Source: Anthostomella pinea (Eukaryota; Ascomycota; Sordariomycetes; Xylariales; Xylariaceae). Taken from it: DNA of 64,000 nt. Positions 1 to 12,172 of this stretch are shown piece by piece. The first letter of the stretch is position 1. Every line of letters starts with the position of its first letter. The notes under the pieces were generated by a model that worked only from the letters and a program-made list of their open reading frames with translations, was not told the DNA's origin and did no database searches. Both the position numbers and the translations under genes were made by a program. The stretch covers positions 2,728,001-2,792,000 of the forward strand of contig CAUWAG010000004.1 in assembly GCA_963556695.1 (NCBI GenBank), given 5' to 3'.

Positions 1-120
1 CCGCCTTCTGCATATCCGTCATCCTTCTGGGACTAATAAGTGTTCTCCAGCGCACCTATCCTATATCATCAAATCTCCAAACCCGCGGTCCAGCCGCTGG
101 GCTCCATACCCGAGCCACGA

Positions 121-1566
121 CTACCGATCCCTCGCCGACTCCGCATCGTTGGGCACACTCGTCGACGCCGTACTGTGGAGTATCGAGCTCGCAACGGTCG
201 TGATATACGTCAGCGGGTGGTGCAATGCGCCCAGATGACGTGCGATGTGGTTCCTTTTGGGCATGCCTGACGACGCTCCCGAAGTGACGGGCAAGAGCGT
301 TGTAAGCGATGTGGGCCTTGACGTGGTGGACCTGGAGTCGGTGCTGCTGGGGCTGGTACCTGCTGCCGAAGTGACTGGCCGGGACGAGTTCGTGTTGGAG
401 GTCACAGAGCTGGAGCTGGCGATAGGTATAAAGCCGGAGCTGGCGATAGGCATAGAGCTGGAGCTAGTGATAGATAGGAACGCTGTGACTGTTAAGGGGC
501 CGGTGCTGGCGGCATTGGAAGAGGTGGTGCTGGTGTTTGTTCCTGGAAGAGGTGGGTGAGATGGGATCGTGCTCGGACGGACAGAGCCAGAGCCGGTGAC
601 GTTGCCAGCCTGGCTTTTCGTTGCTGTTATTGAAGCTTGCTTCGATGTAGTCGTTGCGTTCCAACAGTCGTCGGAGACGGTTACGGTTGTGTGAACGGTA
701 CTCGTCGACCGTGATGAGTCGCTAACCGTAATGAAGTACAGCTCAGTGTCGCTACTTGTGGACGGTGTAGTGATGGCGGTGGGAAGGGACAGCCCTGATG
801 ACATCGTCGCAGAAGTGGCTGAAGATGCAGGTGGTACGTAGGATGTTGGACTTGACCGTCGCGTAGACTTGATGGTCATGGAGGTCTCGCTTGGCGGTAC
901 GGTCACAGTGATGGTGCTGGTACTCGTTAAAGTTGTAGTGGTAGTGTATTCGGACACCTCGGCCGCACCAGAGCTTGGCACGGGATATGTGAGGAGCCTT
1001 GTCACAGTGGTCGATGATGGCATCCCGCTGATAGTGACGGGTACAACTTTCACTGTTTGGGTTGGTCTCGTGGAGGTCGGCGTCGGAAGTGATGCACTGG
1101 CGCTTGACTCGGTCAAAGACGCTTGATCTTTTGTGCTGCTTGTCGTGGTTTCGCTGCTCCATGCGGCCGATGTAGTGCTTGCTCCAGTCGCTAGCATCGA
1201 CAGTTTTGTGGACATAGACTCGACCGAGGCCGCGAGGTCCCTCATGTATCTGATTGCTTGATTTGTCGCGTTGTTCAAACTCTCCATCATCTGTTGCAAC
1301 TCGTCTTCCTGATCATCCAACTCTGTCGCCCTCTTTCCTAGCCAAGAAGCATCGTGATCGTACAAGGCCGCTGCTTGCACTCCTATCGGGCTAGTTGGCT
1401 CTACACGAGGTTCGAGATCGGTAGTGTTGCTGCTGGAACTCGTCTGTTCGCTGGTTTCATCACAGGCCACTTCGCCGCGCAACTGATGGCAGGCCTTGCT
1501 CGCACTGGGACCAATAGGCCATGTAATAAGACATAACAGACGAGGGAGAGTCAGGGTGATCTTCAT
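121..1566 (-). CDS. Ser/Thr-rich secreted protein, function not recognised
   Basis: Single-exon reading frame of 481 codons. I start it at the ATG at 1566 rather than at the in-frame ATG 18 codons upstream, because 1566 opens directly into a signal-peptide-like stretch (MKITLTLPRLLCLITWP). After the signal come a short Cys-containing region, an acidic/polar segment at about residues 75-125 with heptad-like spacing that could be a coiled coil, then more than 300 residues dominated by Ser and Thr with several N-x-S/T sites. This composition is typical of heavily O-mannosylated wall or surface proteins. No catalytic domain and no convincing GPI-anchor signal at the C-terminus can be seen. Function is unknown; extracellular or wall location is inferred from composition only. 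Confidence 0.6.
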   Translation of the reverse strand: MKITLTLPRLLCLITWPIGPSASKACHQLRGEVACDETSEQTSSSSNTTDLEPRVEPTSPIGVQAAALYDHDASWLGKRATELDDQEDELQQMMESLNNATNQAIRYMRDLAASVESMSTKLSMLATGASTTSAAWSSETTTSSTKDQASLTESSASASLPTPTSTRPTQTVKVVPVTISGMPSSTTVTRLLTYPVPSSGAAEVSEYTTTTTLTSTSTITVTVPPSETSMTIKSTRRSSPTSYVPPASSATSATMSSGLSLPTAITTPSTSSDTELYFITVSDSSRSTSTVHTTVTVSDDCWNATTTSKQASITATKSQAGNVTGSGSVRPSTIPSHPPLPGTNTSTTSSNAASTGPLTVTAFLSITSSSSMPIASSGFIPIASSSSVTSNTNSSRPVTSAAGTSPSSTDSRSTTSRPTSLTTLLPVTSGASSGMPKRNHIARHLGALHHPLTYITTVASSILHSTASTSVPNDAESARDR

Positions 1567-4238
1567 GATTACCCGTTTAGTTTCGCGATGTGATTTGTGA
1601 GATATGAAATGAGTCAGCACAGGTTACTACCGTATGGTGTTGAATTTGGAAAATGATAGCCTGGAAATATTGAGGATAGTAAGTGAAAGAGAAGGGGTTC
1701 TTCGGCTTCGAAATACCCATTACACTATCAGCTGCTGGTGCCGGGAAGATGATTATCGGCGTCTTTGTCCATAAATGTCACGAGACGCTGTTGGTTGGTT
1801 GCTGGCTTGGAAGAAATTTGTCACCGAACTTCAATGTTGGCGATCCGAGAAGCGGGTGGCCGTTTGGCCAACAATCAATTGTGTCCAGATTGTGAGACGC
1901 TGTTCTGGACTCTTCATGTACCCGCCATCTTCGGAGACGACCTAGCCCGCATCGTGTACTCAATTAGTCCTGTGAAGATATCAACTGGCTGTTTGACATG
2001 GGCCAAAGGCTGGCTGATTGGTGATGACGGTGTTGACTTGGGCTAGAGAGCATTGCTATGCAAACACGCTCCAACCTATTATTCCACTTTGGAGCACATC
2101 CGCCACGCTGGATGGCTGTCGAATGCGCTGAGATTTTTGGGACCGTCGTGATGAGGGAGACTCTGGATCGACCTCAAGGTTGAGGACAGCGAGCGACCTT
2201 GGGTTATTTTAACGCACTCGCAGACTCGCTGCCGATCCCGAAAGAGGCCACGATGACGACGCCGGTTGCGAGCTTATCGCTGACTCGAGCGAGCTGGAGG
2301 GGCCGTTTCCCTCCCTGGTCGCCACACAGGATTGGCAAAAGTCCCCGTACACCACTCAACCGAAGTACTGGATATTTTAGTGGGAGCCATCGCAGGGTGG
2401 AATATGACTCTGGTTGAGCATTCAAAGTAGCTCTTCTGAACATAACTGCTTGTTCCAGGGCGCTCGCTTATGGTAGCGTCATGGGTAGACATTAGGAAAA
2501 AGAATTGCCCAGGTGTGCTGAGAGTGATGAGGCATGAGGGATGACTGTACATGTACTGACAGCCCAAACCAGTCAAGACATGAAGTTCAACTTGGCTAGT
2601 CTGTGCGACGCGGTCGGTTCGACCTGCATGTCACATCACGAAAGGTCAGTCAAGCTTGGTGTTGAGAAGGGCGGAGGCCACAAAGTTCAGCGGGCTGTGC
2701 GTGGAACCTTGGTCGTGAACTTGGCGAGTTTGCGAAAAAGTCATATGTCATTCACAGATTGATTACCTTGTTGACGCTGGCGCGATGTCTGGTTAGTAGC
2801 ACTACCTAAGCATCAGCTGCACTACTAGCCTGGCGATTATGATACCGGTTGGCTGTGTTCTGTCCAATTTTAAAATCACGCATGACGGAGACAGGGAGCC
2901 AACAAGGCAACCAACATCAGCAGCAAACGGTGTCGTGTCGGCGTAATGTCCGTAAAGGCGAAGCATGGTTGACGGATGCACATAGATGCATTCCTTCGCT
3001 CTCGACCTCTGGAACCGTAAGAGATGGAGCCGACCACCACGTCCTCCCTTACATCGTACAATCAGGGGCGATGTTGATCTCTGCATATAAACTATTATCA
3101 ATGGGGATATGACCGGAAAGGCCAGCGATGTATTGCGTGGGTGTCAAGTGCTTTGGACGGGAGAGACGGGAGTCCAGGTGAGAGGTGTTAGGCCAGCCGA
3201 AATGGAAGACAGGCGACAGCAGGGTGTCATCAGTCCGCTGGCTGCAAACGGCAAAGTGTCGCGATGCACATTAACCGCGTTTGGAGATTTGTTAGAGGAG
3301 CTGGAACCCGGCCGGGCTGCATGTGGTAGGTACCTCTTGTATGTGGTCTGAGCGGGTGGGAGTACGTACCGAGTCACGTGATCCATCATGCATTCTGGCC
3401 AACCACAGAGGTTGTAACCAGAATAGTCTAACTGCATGAGAACTAGCACTTTGAGAAGCAGGGGGAAGGTGGGAAGGACACTCCCAACTCCACACTCCCA
3501 AACTGAACCCACGCACCACCGAGACGGAGACGCAGACGCCTGGCTGGCTCTGGCTCCTCACAAATTCCCAATGCCCAAAAAGCATGAGCAAAGCATCCCG
3601 TCAAGCCCAGTCGCCCAGTCCAGTCTTGTGCGCTGCGGCCAAAACCATCAAAATGAGACCAAAGCCCCAAACTTTTCACCAAAGGGCAACAATGGCCACG
3701 GCACCCCCCATAATTAGCCATTCTCCCATCCATCGCCCTCCTCCATTCCCATCATCACCGTCCACCCTCTGCCTTGCCACCCCATAGCCAAATAGTCATC
3801 AGTCATCGTCACCACCACCCGTCGGTGCGGCCCCGGCAAGAGTAGCATCAGCATCACCGCCGCACCAACACCGCAACGCACCACCACCGCAGCGCCTAGG
3901 CGGTCAGCCAGCCAGCCAGCCAGCCAAGCAAGTTCAGTACGGCAACCTATCGCCCAAACCAGAGACTGCACCACGCACGCCTCGCCTCCCCGACAAGCAA
4001 AAATCAGCCAGAAGGCCAGCGTAACCCCCTTGCGCTTTGGAAGTCGGATCTGGTGGATCGCCCAAACACTTTATCGGCTTGATGACCTGACCCAACCTGA
4101 ACGAATAACGTCTGCACCATCCCACCAAAGGCTTGCAACCTAACAATTCCTTTTTCCCAGCCTTCACCCAACTCTTGATCAACACCACCACTTTCGCCAT
4201 CGCACGCTTGACACAACCAAACATCAAGCATCGCCGCC
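1567..4238. other. intergenic region between secreted protein and Ies4
   Basis: No convincing gene. Short frames here lack splice-linked partners or recognisable domains. The last 600 bases before Ies4 are rich in C/A and pyrimidine runs, as in a fungal housekeeping promoter and 5' UTR, and include a short CAGC microsatellite near 3905-3926. Confidence 0.5.
3905..3926. repeat. (CAGC)n microsatellite
   Basis: About five uninterrupted copies of the tetramer CAGC in the presumed 5' leader or promoter of the Ies4 gene. Confidence 0.7.
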
Positions 4239-5196
4239 ATGCCGTCTACGACTAAGACGTCGGGTCCCAGCAAGGACAAGGACCGCCGAAAGTCAACGGG
4301 CAAGTCATCGGCCCTTGTCACTCTACGAGTGGCCCCCGACAAGCTACGCAGACTGCTTGATCCATCGTCGGTCAAGGAGGAGTCGCCCGTCAAGGAGGAG
4401 TCGCCCGTCAAGGAGTCACCTGCTACATCGAGTACCCTTCCGAACGAGACCACTGTTACCGCATCGAATGGTGATAATGCCACCCCGTCGAGTCCGGGTA
4501 CACCAGCCGCCAGCGGCACCCCGTCGCAAGTGCCGATGGGGCCCCCGGGCGAAGCTCCCAAGAAGAAGGGTGTGAAGCGAAGTGCAGCCGGAGCAAATGG
4601 CAATGACCCGACAGCTAAGATCAGAGGCAAGCCGGGTCCTAAGAAGAAGCCCAGACTGTGAGTGCCAACTATTCCTCTTTGTGCCAACGTCCATCTCGAA
4701 GGCCACTGCGCTGCATGGGCCTTGTCGCTCATTGTCGTTTTTGAGGCTTCATGGCATTCACACTTGCCAAGATCACTTGCTAATCAAGTCTAATAGGGAG
4801 GATGGTACCATCGATCCTACAGGGCGAGGCAATGGAGGTACATATCACAAGCTTGGACCGAAAGCGAACCAGGGAGCCATCAATGCGGGCCTCCGCGCCC
4901 TCGACCGATCTGGCGCCCCTTGTCGCAAATGGGGCAAAGGCGGGTTCAGGGTGAAAAGCTTCACTGGTGTCATGTGGGAGGTCCCTCGTTGGACCGCACC
5001 CCCGAGATCGAAGCCGGAAACCCCCACTGAAGAATCGGCTGCTTCTGCCGAGAGTAGCAACAAGGAAAACAAGGAAGGCAGCCAGAAGCCGAGCGAGAAC
5101 AACAGCAACAGCAACGTCGAAAATGAACAACGTAGCCTGCCGCCCAGTGTCAGCGCCAGCTCACCGGTCCCCATGCCTGTTGCCGCTGCTTCATAA
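4239..5196 (+). CDS. ies4: INO80 chromatin-remodelling complex subunit Ies4
   Basis: Two exons, 4239..4657 and 4797..5196, giving 272 aa. The donor is GTGAGT at 4658 and the acceptor TAG ends at 4796; the junction restores a Leu codon and joins a Lys/Pro-rich segment (KPGPKKKPRL) to the block GRGNGG..HKLGPKANQG at about residues 145-165. That block and the following W-containing stretch ending near PRW match the conserved C-terminal half of the fungal Ies4 family. Ies4 is a small subunit of the nuclear INO80 remodeller linked to DNA-damage checkpoint signalling in yeast (family knowledge). The N-terminal half is low complexity with an 18-nt tandem repeat at about residue 45. The C-terminal tail is Asn/Ser/Glu-rich. 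Confidence 0.85.
4371..4417 (+). repeat. in-frame 18-nt tandem repeat in Ies4
   Basis: Two exact copies of an 18-nt unit (4371-4388, 4389-4406) followed by a partial third copy encode the repeated peptide VKEESP. Being a multiple of three, copy-number change would keep the frame. Confidence 0.85.
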
Positions 5197-7124
5197 GCCA
5201 TGTACAACCCATGATCTTCATTTGCGCCTACGTTCCTTTCACGCCACCATTGTCAGCGATACAGTGTTATCAGGGATTCACGGAGTTCAGTTGACAAAAA
5301 GCACGGCGTTCAGGTTTCTGTTTGTAGTATAAAGAGGAGTTCACCACAGAACCACTGGTCGCTCAGGTGGTTCGCAAAGCCATGACGGGCTCGAGAAGTC
5401 GTTCTTCGGAGTAAGGTAGCCGTCTAGCGCTGCTTTGACACGGGCGAGTTCAGAGATATACGACAGGATTGTGTACGTGTACAATACAGAGTAATCGTGC
5501 CGTGTTACTCGGCCCAAAAAAATACATGGGCTGTCTTTCTGACAGCCATATACACTATCTACTACCTACCCACGCAGGTAGACATGTGTGTCGCTCCTTT
5601 CAGGAGTATGTGAGTAACTGATACGGTTGACTAGCTGTACTGAACCAAGATCACATTCTTCAGACAGCCTGGGACAATTAGGGAACAACATATGTCCAAT
5701 ATGCCGTCTCGAAGCACAAGCTTGGGTCAATAGCTGGGTCCTTCCAAAAAAGGCCTACCGGGAACCAAGTCACGTTGCTTCAAAACTCAGGGGTCTGTGT
5801 TCTATGAACAGTGTACACTCACTTGAAGCATGTAGTATGTTATCGATACGTCTGGATAGAGAATGACTCCAATAAGATGTCTATCTCTAGCACTCAAGGA
5901 GTCAACACGACCTGGGCGCCTGAATCCAGGTCATTGTGGAAGGGACAGTCCCTATGTCCCCCGGTAAATGCATATTCACCAATCAAGAAATATATGAGAT
6001 CCATGCCCACTGAAGTGCCCCCTTTCCGCGTTATCGGCGGCTTGACCCTTTATGTTTAAATATACAGCATGCCGATATGCACGCGTAAAGATATGGTAAT
6101 GCAAGGCGGGCTTGCATGATCTATCGCCGGCAGCCATACAAGTCTATGTTGACGTACCCGGCTGGGGTGGCTGTGCGTGGTTGTGTTGTTTTCAAGTTCC
6201 AACGTTTCCATGCCGTGTTGAACGTACCTTGTAGAGACCAAACAACAACCCATGTCTCTCATCGTTCGTGTCCTTTTGCGGCATGAGAGAGTTGATTCCA
6301 ACACACCCAGTGGCAAACCTAACACCAACAAGAATCGATGGTCGAGCACCGCATGCAGGCGCATTGATAACTCCATTCCACGCTAATACTATCAGAATTG
6401 GGTCGGCGCGAGACATGCGACAACCTCCTGACCTCGTGACTGATTTGGCAGTTGGCACTGCAGGTGATAGCCGCTCTTGACGCTTGGTGAATTGTCGTAG
6501 ACTGACAACTGGCACGGCTGGCTCCGACAGCTGCCACTGCCTCCCCGCAGTCGCCTATCGACCGCATGGGTCCATGGGTCATATCGGGTCACCACTCGAC
6601 ATCCACATCACCTATCCAGCTATCTCACATCCATGCAACCTGGAGCTTGCCACACGACCTCGCCTACCATAGACTACATTGTTCTTTGACTCGATGCAAA
6701 TCTCTGTGTGTTGACCGGCGTCCTGCAGTACATGTAGGCATCTTGACAGACAGACAAGATCAATCTATAGAGCGAGCGAGTTGGTCATGCTATCTCAGCC
6801 AACATCTTAAGCCGGTCTTGAGCAACCTTTGGCCAAGCTTTCTTCAAGACCACCTCTACCCGTAACTGATTATTTCAACTATCACTGCATACCTACCGAG
6901 TCACCGCGGCTCTTTCTTGCCTCCGCCACCAGAGCTGTCGAGCACCTTCTCGTCCTCGAAACCGCAACCCTCTTGGTTGAGGTAGCTTCGTGTCCTGCTG
7001 CAGCTCCCCCAAGCAACTTGGAAGGTTGAACGCACGACCATTGGCCGGCAAGGTACTTGCGCACTTGGCCGGTGCCAGCCCACCAATCTGCCCGTTCACG
7101 GGTCGGCGCGAACAACACCCTAAC
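5197..7124. other. intergenic region between Ies4 and Gid1
   Basis: Contains the Ies4 3' region and the Gid1 promoter and leader. No reading frame here shows a domain or a plausible exon chain. The in-frame ATG at 6990 upstream of the Gid1 start is judged to lie in the leader. Confidence 0.5.
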
Positions 7125-9628
7125 ATGACGAATCCATTCCAACATGGCCCGTCTGGCTTCAATCCAGATGTAACATTTACTGGCTTCCTACCTCGTATCA
7201 GATCCTCCTACGCGTCCGTAGTATCCGGTTCCAACCCCGGCCTTGCATCGAGTTCGTTTCGGACGAACCGCCTACAATACCTCCTCAATCCCGCAAACGA
7301 CTCCTCCGATCTCTACTCGACCCGTCCATCGTCCCGACACCACAGCATGAGTCCCGAACACCACGGCCATTCCCCGGATGGAGGGGCATCAGGCTCAGCA
7401 CACCGAGGCCCGCAGCTGCCGCCGCTGTCGAGAGCGTTCGAGAGGTTCATGGACAGTGATTCCCCAGACGCCTTCTACACCCCACATATGAACAGTGGCT
7501 TTTTCACACCATCGTATCTGCGGGGGTCCAGCTACATACAGAAGCTCGGGGAGGCTCATGAGGCAAAACGAGTACAGACAGAGACCCAGCAACAAGCAGG
7601 TGGTGGTGGATCGCAGGCAGGTCCGGCTTCCGCTTCGTTGGGCAGCAAGCCACCAGCGTCCCATCTGGGGATGACCTATGATTTGATTGAGCGAGCACCC
7701 GCCTTTGATAGCGATCAGCCCGTTGCTCCCCTGCCGACGCGATGGAGCACGCAAGACAAATCTATCGGATTGGAGGTTTCCGTCGATGGACTCGAGGTCA
7801 AATACAACCAGACAGTCCGGAATTCCAGGGAACAAGAACATGAAGTGTGCTCAATCCGTGCAAATCACCCCATGCCCACGCAGGCGGGCATATATTACTT
7901 CGAGGTGATTTTGATGGGTAAGAGAAGAGACGAGTATGTCAGAGTTTCTTGTAACGGGTGCTCGTCGCGTCTAACTGGAGTGACATTAGGACCACCGTAT
8001 GCATTGGCTTCCTAGGCAAGAACGTGAACCTCAACAGGCCACCCGGATGGGAGCCTGAATCATGGGGCTATCACGGCGACGATGGCGATGTTTACTCCGG
8101 CGGCAACGTGGGAAAGCGATACAAGGATACCTTTGGTGTTGGTGATGTTGTGGGATGTGGCGTAAACTTCCGTACTGGTCAGGTATTCTTCACCAAGAAC
8201 GGAATCAGTCAGGGTATGCTTCCTCTCATCACCCTCCAAACTCGACTTCGCATTATGCGCCGACGGTCTTCTGACCTAGGATCTGACCACGACATAGGCG
8301 TTGCGTTTCGTGACATCAAGGGGAAGCTGTACCCTGCCGTTGGTGTGAAGAAAACCGGCGAACATATCCGTGTGAACTTCGGCCAATCTCCATTCTACTA
8401 CGACATTGATAAAGTTATGAGGGTACGTCTCCGCTAATGTGAACGAGCCACCGGCATCTTCCTACGGTCCTTCATTCGTTGCGACCTACTTTGCCGGATG
8501 CGGACTACGCGATGAGGACCTAACACTGACAAACTTGATGCAGGACGAGCAGGAGACGATCAAGGACGCCATCTCAAGAACCAGGTAAGACTTCTTCTCG
8601 TATATGATGGCCTTAGACTCACTATTACAGTATCAAGAGGCTGATGTCGCCGCCGATAAATGAGACGGATCTCATTCAGCAGCTTGTAAGTCACGAGCCA
8701 TCGGCTGAAGCACTGTCAGATTGACTCACTCTTGTAATCCAGGTCTTGCAGTTTCTACAGCATGACGGCTATGTCGAGAGTGCCCGGGCTTTTGCTAGAG
8801 AGATTCAGAACGAGCAGCAAGCTCTCAGAATCAACCCAGACGTTCCAATAGCTGGTGTCAACATCAAGGACGACGATGATGCTCACAATCGACAACGTAA
8901 GGCCATTTCGTCGCCCACAAGAGCTTCTTCTTGCTAACTCAAAGTAGGCATTCGGCGAGCTATACTGGAGGGCGACATTGATAAGGCATTAAAACTCACC
9001 AGAACCTTTTACCCGCAGGTGCTAGATGACAACCACGGCGTTTACTTCAGATTAAGATGTCGAAAGTTCATCGAGATGGTGCGAAAGTCGGCAGAATCCA
9101 GTTCTGTAGTCAATAAGAGGAGTAATGGTCACTATGGCGACGACAATCCTAATGAGATGGACGTCGACGAGAATGGCTTCTCGGACAGCATGGAAGAGGA
9201 CGCTATAGACCCCCAAGCGGACGAAGACGATCTGATCGAGTACGGCCAGGCTCTTGAAGCCGAATTCAAAGACGATCCGAGACGAGAGATAAGGAGGACG
9301 CTCAATGACGTGTTCGCTCTACTTGCATACACCAACCCGCTCGAGGTCAAAGAGATCGCGCCTTTGCTTGACCGGAAAGGTAGAGTGGTAGTTGCTGAAG
9401 AGCTCAACTCAGCCATTCTGTGTACGTTCAGCCGCCCCTTTGCTCATTGGCACTGGCATCCTAATGTCTCTCACAGCTTCTCTGGGAAAGTCCTCGCGCT
9501 CAGCACTAGAAAACCTCTATGGGCAAACCAGCGTGTTTCTCGATTACCTTCGAGAAGATGGCGGTCCTGGGTCTCTAGTTACGATCCAGTCTGTCATCGA
9601 CGAGATACCAAAGTCTCAACCATTCTAA
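7125..9628 (+). CDS. gid1: Ran-BPM-like SPRY/LisH/CTLH/CRA protein, Gid1 (Vid30) of the GID ubiquitin ligase
   Basis: Eight exons: 7125..7933, 7990..8213, 8298..8422, 8544..8584, 8631..8685, 8743..8896, 8948..9421, 9477..9628; 2034 nt, 677 aa. Residues 1-200 are Ser/Pro/Gly-rich. A B30.2/SPRY domain follows at about 215-390 (GIYYFEV, PGWEPESWGYHGDDG, GCGVNFRTGQVFFTKNG). A LisH motif is spread over exons 5 and 6 (LQFLQHDGYVESARAF), then a CTLH segment (RRAILEGDIDKAL) and a C-terminal CRA domain ending in DEIPKSQPF. This order is that of Ran-BPM/Gid1, the scaffold of the GID/CTLH E3 ligase that degrades gluconeogenic enzymes after glucose return in yeast. Start 7125 is preferred to the in-frame ATG at 6990 because the residues in between look like translated leader. 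An acidic insert lies between CTLH and CRA. Confidence 0.9.
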
Positions 9629-11956
9629 GCCTTGACGGCGTGCTAGCACCAACTCACAACGGCCTTGCCTACATTATTTCTGCGAGAGTCTAAGCACCTT
9701 TCGCTGGTGCTGAAGTACTCTCTCGACAGGCACTACCCCATACCATCTCAGATTCTCACGACCAGCATCCATACATAAGCAGATGGACCTCTCCTCTTCT
9801 CAAATTTGCTTTGTCACGGAAGGAGTGGCATGGGACCGGAGTTATGGTCGTTGATTGCCTTGGGTTCTTGCTCATCCGGCTGTGGTAGTTCAGGTCTTTA
9901 TTGCATACGGTGTCTGAGGTCTCGGTGAACGCATGCTCACGGTGTTGGCTCTAAACAATAGTGGACTGTTTTACGTTCCTTGCCACCTCTCAGCTCTTTG
10001 AACACATGCCCAAATGTTTTCCACCAGACTGGACTTGACACCACCCCCTCCCCTCTTCCCAAAATACCTACCCACTTGTCCATACGGCATCAACATATAT
10101 CTACCTCAATGTCCTTATACATCATTGGAGGCGAGGGAGCTTCACCTTCGTAGCTGGGAGGCAAGCGCATGCAACAGACATACCAGCGGTGGATAACTCT
10201 GTGATTTGGATTCGCGCGTGGCAGTCGGTGATATCGACATTTTGTTTGTCGGTTCTTCTTCTAGTCACATCACGGCTTCTTATTAGTCGCTACACTAGTA
10301 TCTCGTCGCCGGTGCAAGAGGTTCGTGGCACGGCCATCTGCTGGCGCAGCTAATATCCCATTAGCGTGGTACGAATCAGGAACTAGCAGTGGCAGTATGG
10401 GCGTAAAATCACTCACGAATTATGGTGATCAAACGAGTCTTTGTTTGCGATGGCGTTGCGTTACATTGCGTTGCGTTACACACACAGGCGAGGATCGGCT
10501 CGGCAGTATTTTTGAACGGGTTGCTACCTACCCAGGATCGCCGAATGTCGGTATGCATGCGAGTTCGGTTGTGTAGCTAGCTGAATAGACTTGATTGTTA
10601 CACATCATCTCTCTGCCGAGTCGTCTGAAGACGAGGTAGCGAAATCTGGTCAGGTTGCCATGATGGTCTATCATCTCATCGTAAGTGACTCGCTTGCCTG
10701 GGAGGTATATACGGCAGGATGTTCAATTCATACCAGCCAGCGGTGAACTTTTGCTCAAGCTGCTGGGTACATACCCCATTCTCACATAGATATATGAACA
10801 CATATTTCAATCCCCATAAGGTAGTCAGTCCAAGGTTGTAGAATTGGTTTATAGTTTATTCTTGGTTTTGGTATCTGACTGACTGACTGACTGACTGACT
10901 GACCGTCTGTCAATCTCCCTATGGACTGTGTATGAACCACCGACGCCTCTCATAAGATATCGAAGACTTCGCGAGAGCCGGAAAGCAAAAGGAAAGAAAA
11001 AGGGAAAGTTCGTCTAGAGCGCTGATCCGGCGCCCATCCATCCGTCCGGGACTCCATCACTCCGTCACTCCGTCAACGTCCTTTGCGCCGAGAAAAAGAT
11101 ATGAGAAACTCTTGTGCGGAAGCGGACTGCTTTGGGTGTGGCATTTGCGAGTCTTTGAAAATATGCCTCCCGTGGTGTTCAGGTGCAAGTCCGTCTCTCT
11201 TCAGAGGGATTTCCGTCGTTGGTAGTGTTGCCGTATTGCCCACTCAGTCTCGGCGAGACGCTGCACTTGAGACAGTGTACATCGTAATGAGTTGCAAGCA
11301 CCTGATTGATGTTGTCTCCCAATTCCATTGACCGAGTCCGTTTTCGTGCGGTGCGCCGGTCCTCGGTATACGGACGGGGCGATGAATGAAATGCATGAAT
11401 GCTCAATCGGTCGCGTGCTTGCGTGGGACCAAGAATGGTCGGGTTTGCCGAGGTAGGAATGGAATGCCCCCCAATGTGAGGTCTTCGTTCCTGGGGACCC
11501 CCCACGTCATCGTGTAAATGCGCATGGTGCTCCTCCACCCTCCACATACCGACGATTTGACCGCATGGAAGGCGGTCAAATCAAGGGCCCAATCAGTCAA
11601 TCCACCATAGCAATCCGGCCTTGTCCTAGTAGTGTCCGCCTGTCCGCTTGCATCTACAGCCAGAGAAGAGATGAAAGAAAAAACCGGCCGAAATCTGCGC
11701 CGTTTCGCCGTTTCGCCGCTCGCCTCGATTCGCAGCCAGACCCGCAATGCAATGCAGAAGAATGATAAATGCAGTAGAAAGATAGTAGCCAGCCAGCTTG
11801 CCAGCCTACTGTAAGAACTTCTAGACTAGACTCGGCTCTCCTCGTCTAAAGTGTCTCGAGTAGCACACCATAGGAAGTGAGAACAAAGAACTTGCGAAGA
11901 CCGTCTGCTGGCAGGCCACGTGCGCAACCGCAACCGCACCATGTAGAGACGGGCGT
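9629..11956. other. intergenic region after Gid1
   Basis: About 2.3 kb between convergent genes. I see no coding feature in it, only a CTGA microsatellite at 10875-10903 and short unsupported frames. Confidence 0.5.
10875..10903. repeat. (CTGA)n microsatellite
   Basis: Seven consecutive copies of the tetramer CTGA in intergenic DNA. Confidence 0.8.
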
Positions 11957-12172
11957 CTATGATATCGCGAAGCCCTCCATATCGCGCATCAGCACGGCCA
12001 TCTGCGCGCGCTTCGCCGCCTCGGCGACGAGGTTCAGGTCGCGGATGAAGGCGTCGGTGCCGGCGCTCTTCTGCTGCGGCGCCTGCGGCGGCGCGAAGCT
12101 GTTTGAGGGCGAGGCGCGCGTCGAGGAGGACGAGGCTGCCGTGGGCGAGGAGATCGGGGCGCGGGCGTCCAT
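11957..12172 (-). CDS. small conserved-looking protein of 71 aa, not recognised
   Basis: Single-exon frame beginning MDARAPISS. The N-terminal half is Ser/Pro-rich and the C-terminal half forms a probable amphipathic helix (TDAFIRDLNLVAEAAKRAQM). The in-frame extension upstream of the ATG at 12172 reads like leader sequence. I have the impression that short proteins with the same SAGT.AFI.D.NLVAEAAKRAQMA ending occur in other filamentous fungi, but I cannot name a family. Strong GC and codon bias at third positions support coding. No signal peptide or membrane segment. Alternative: part of a longer spliced gene. Confidence 0.5.
   Translation of the reverse strand: MDARAPISSPTAASSSSTRASPSNSFAPPQAPQQKSAGTDAFIRDLNLVAEAAKRAQMAVLMRDMEGFAIS

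Noticed and set aside
4004..4732. 242-codon open frame on the minus strand
   Set aside because: Overlaps the Ies4 exon and leader in antisense; low-complexity, no family resemblance.
6990..7124. Upstream ATG as the Gid1 start
   Set aside because: The 45 residues it would add look like translated leader, and the ATG at 7125 has a better context and a family-like start.
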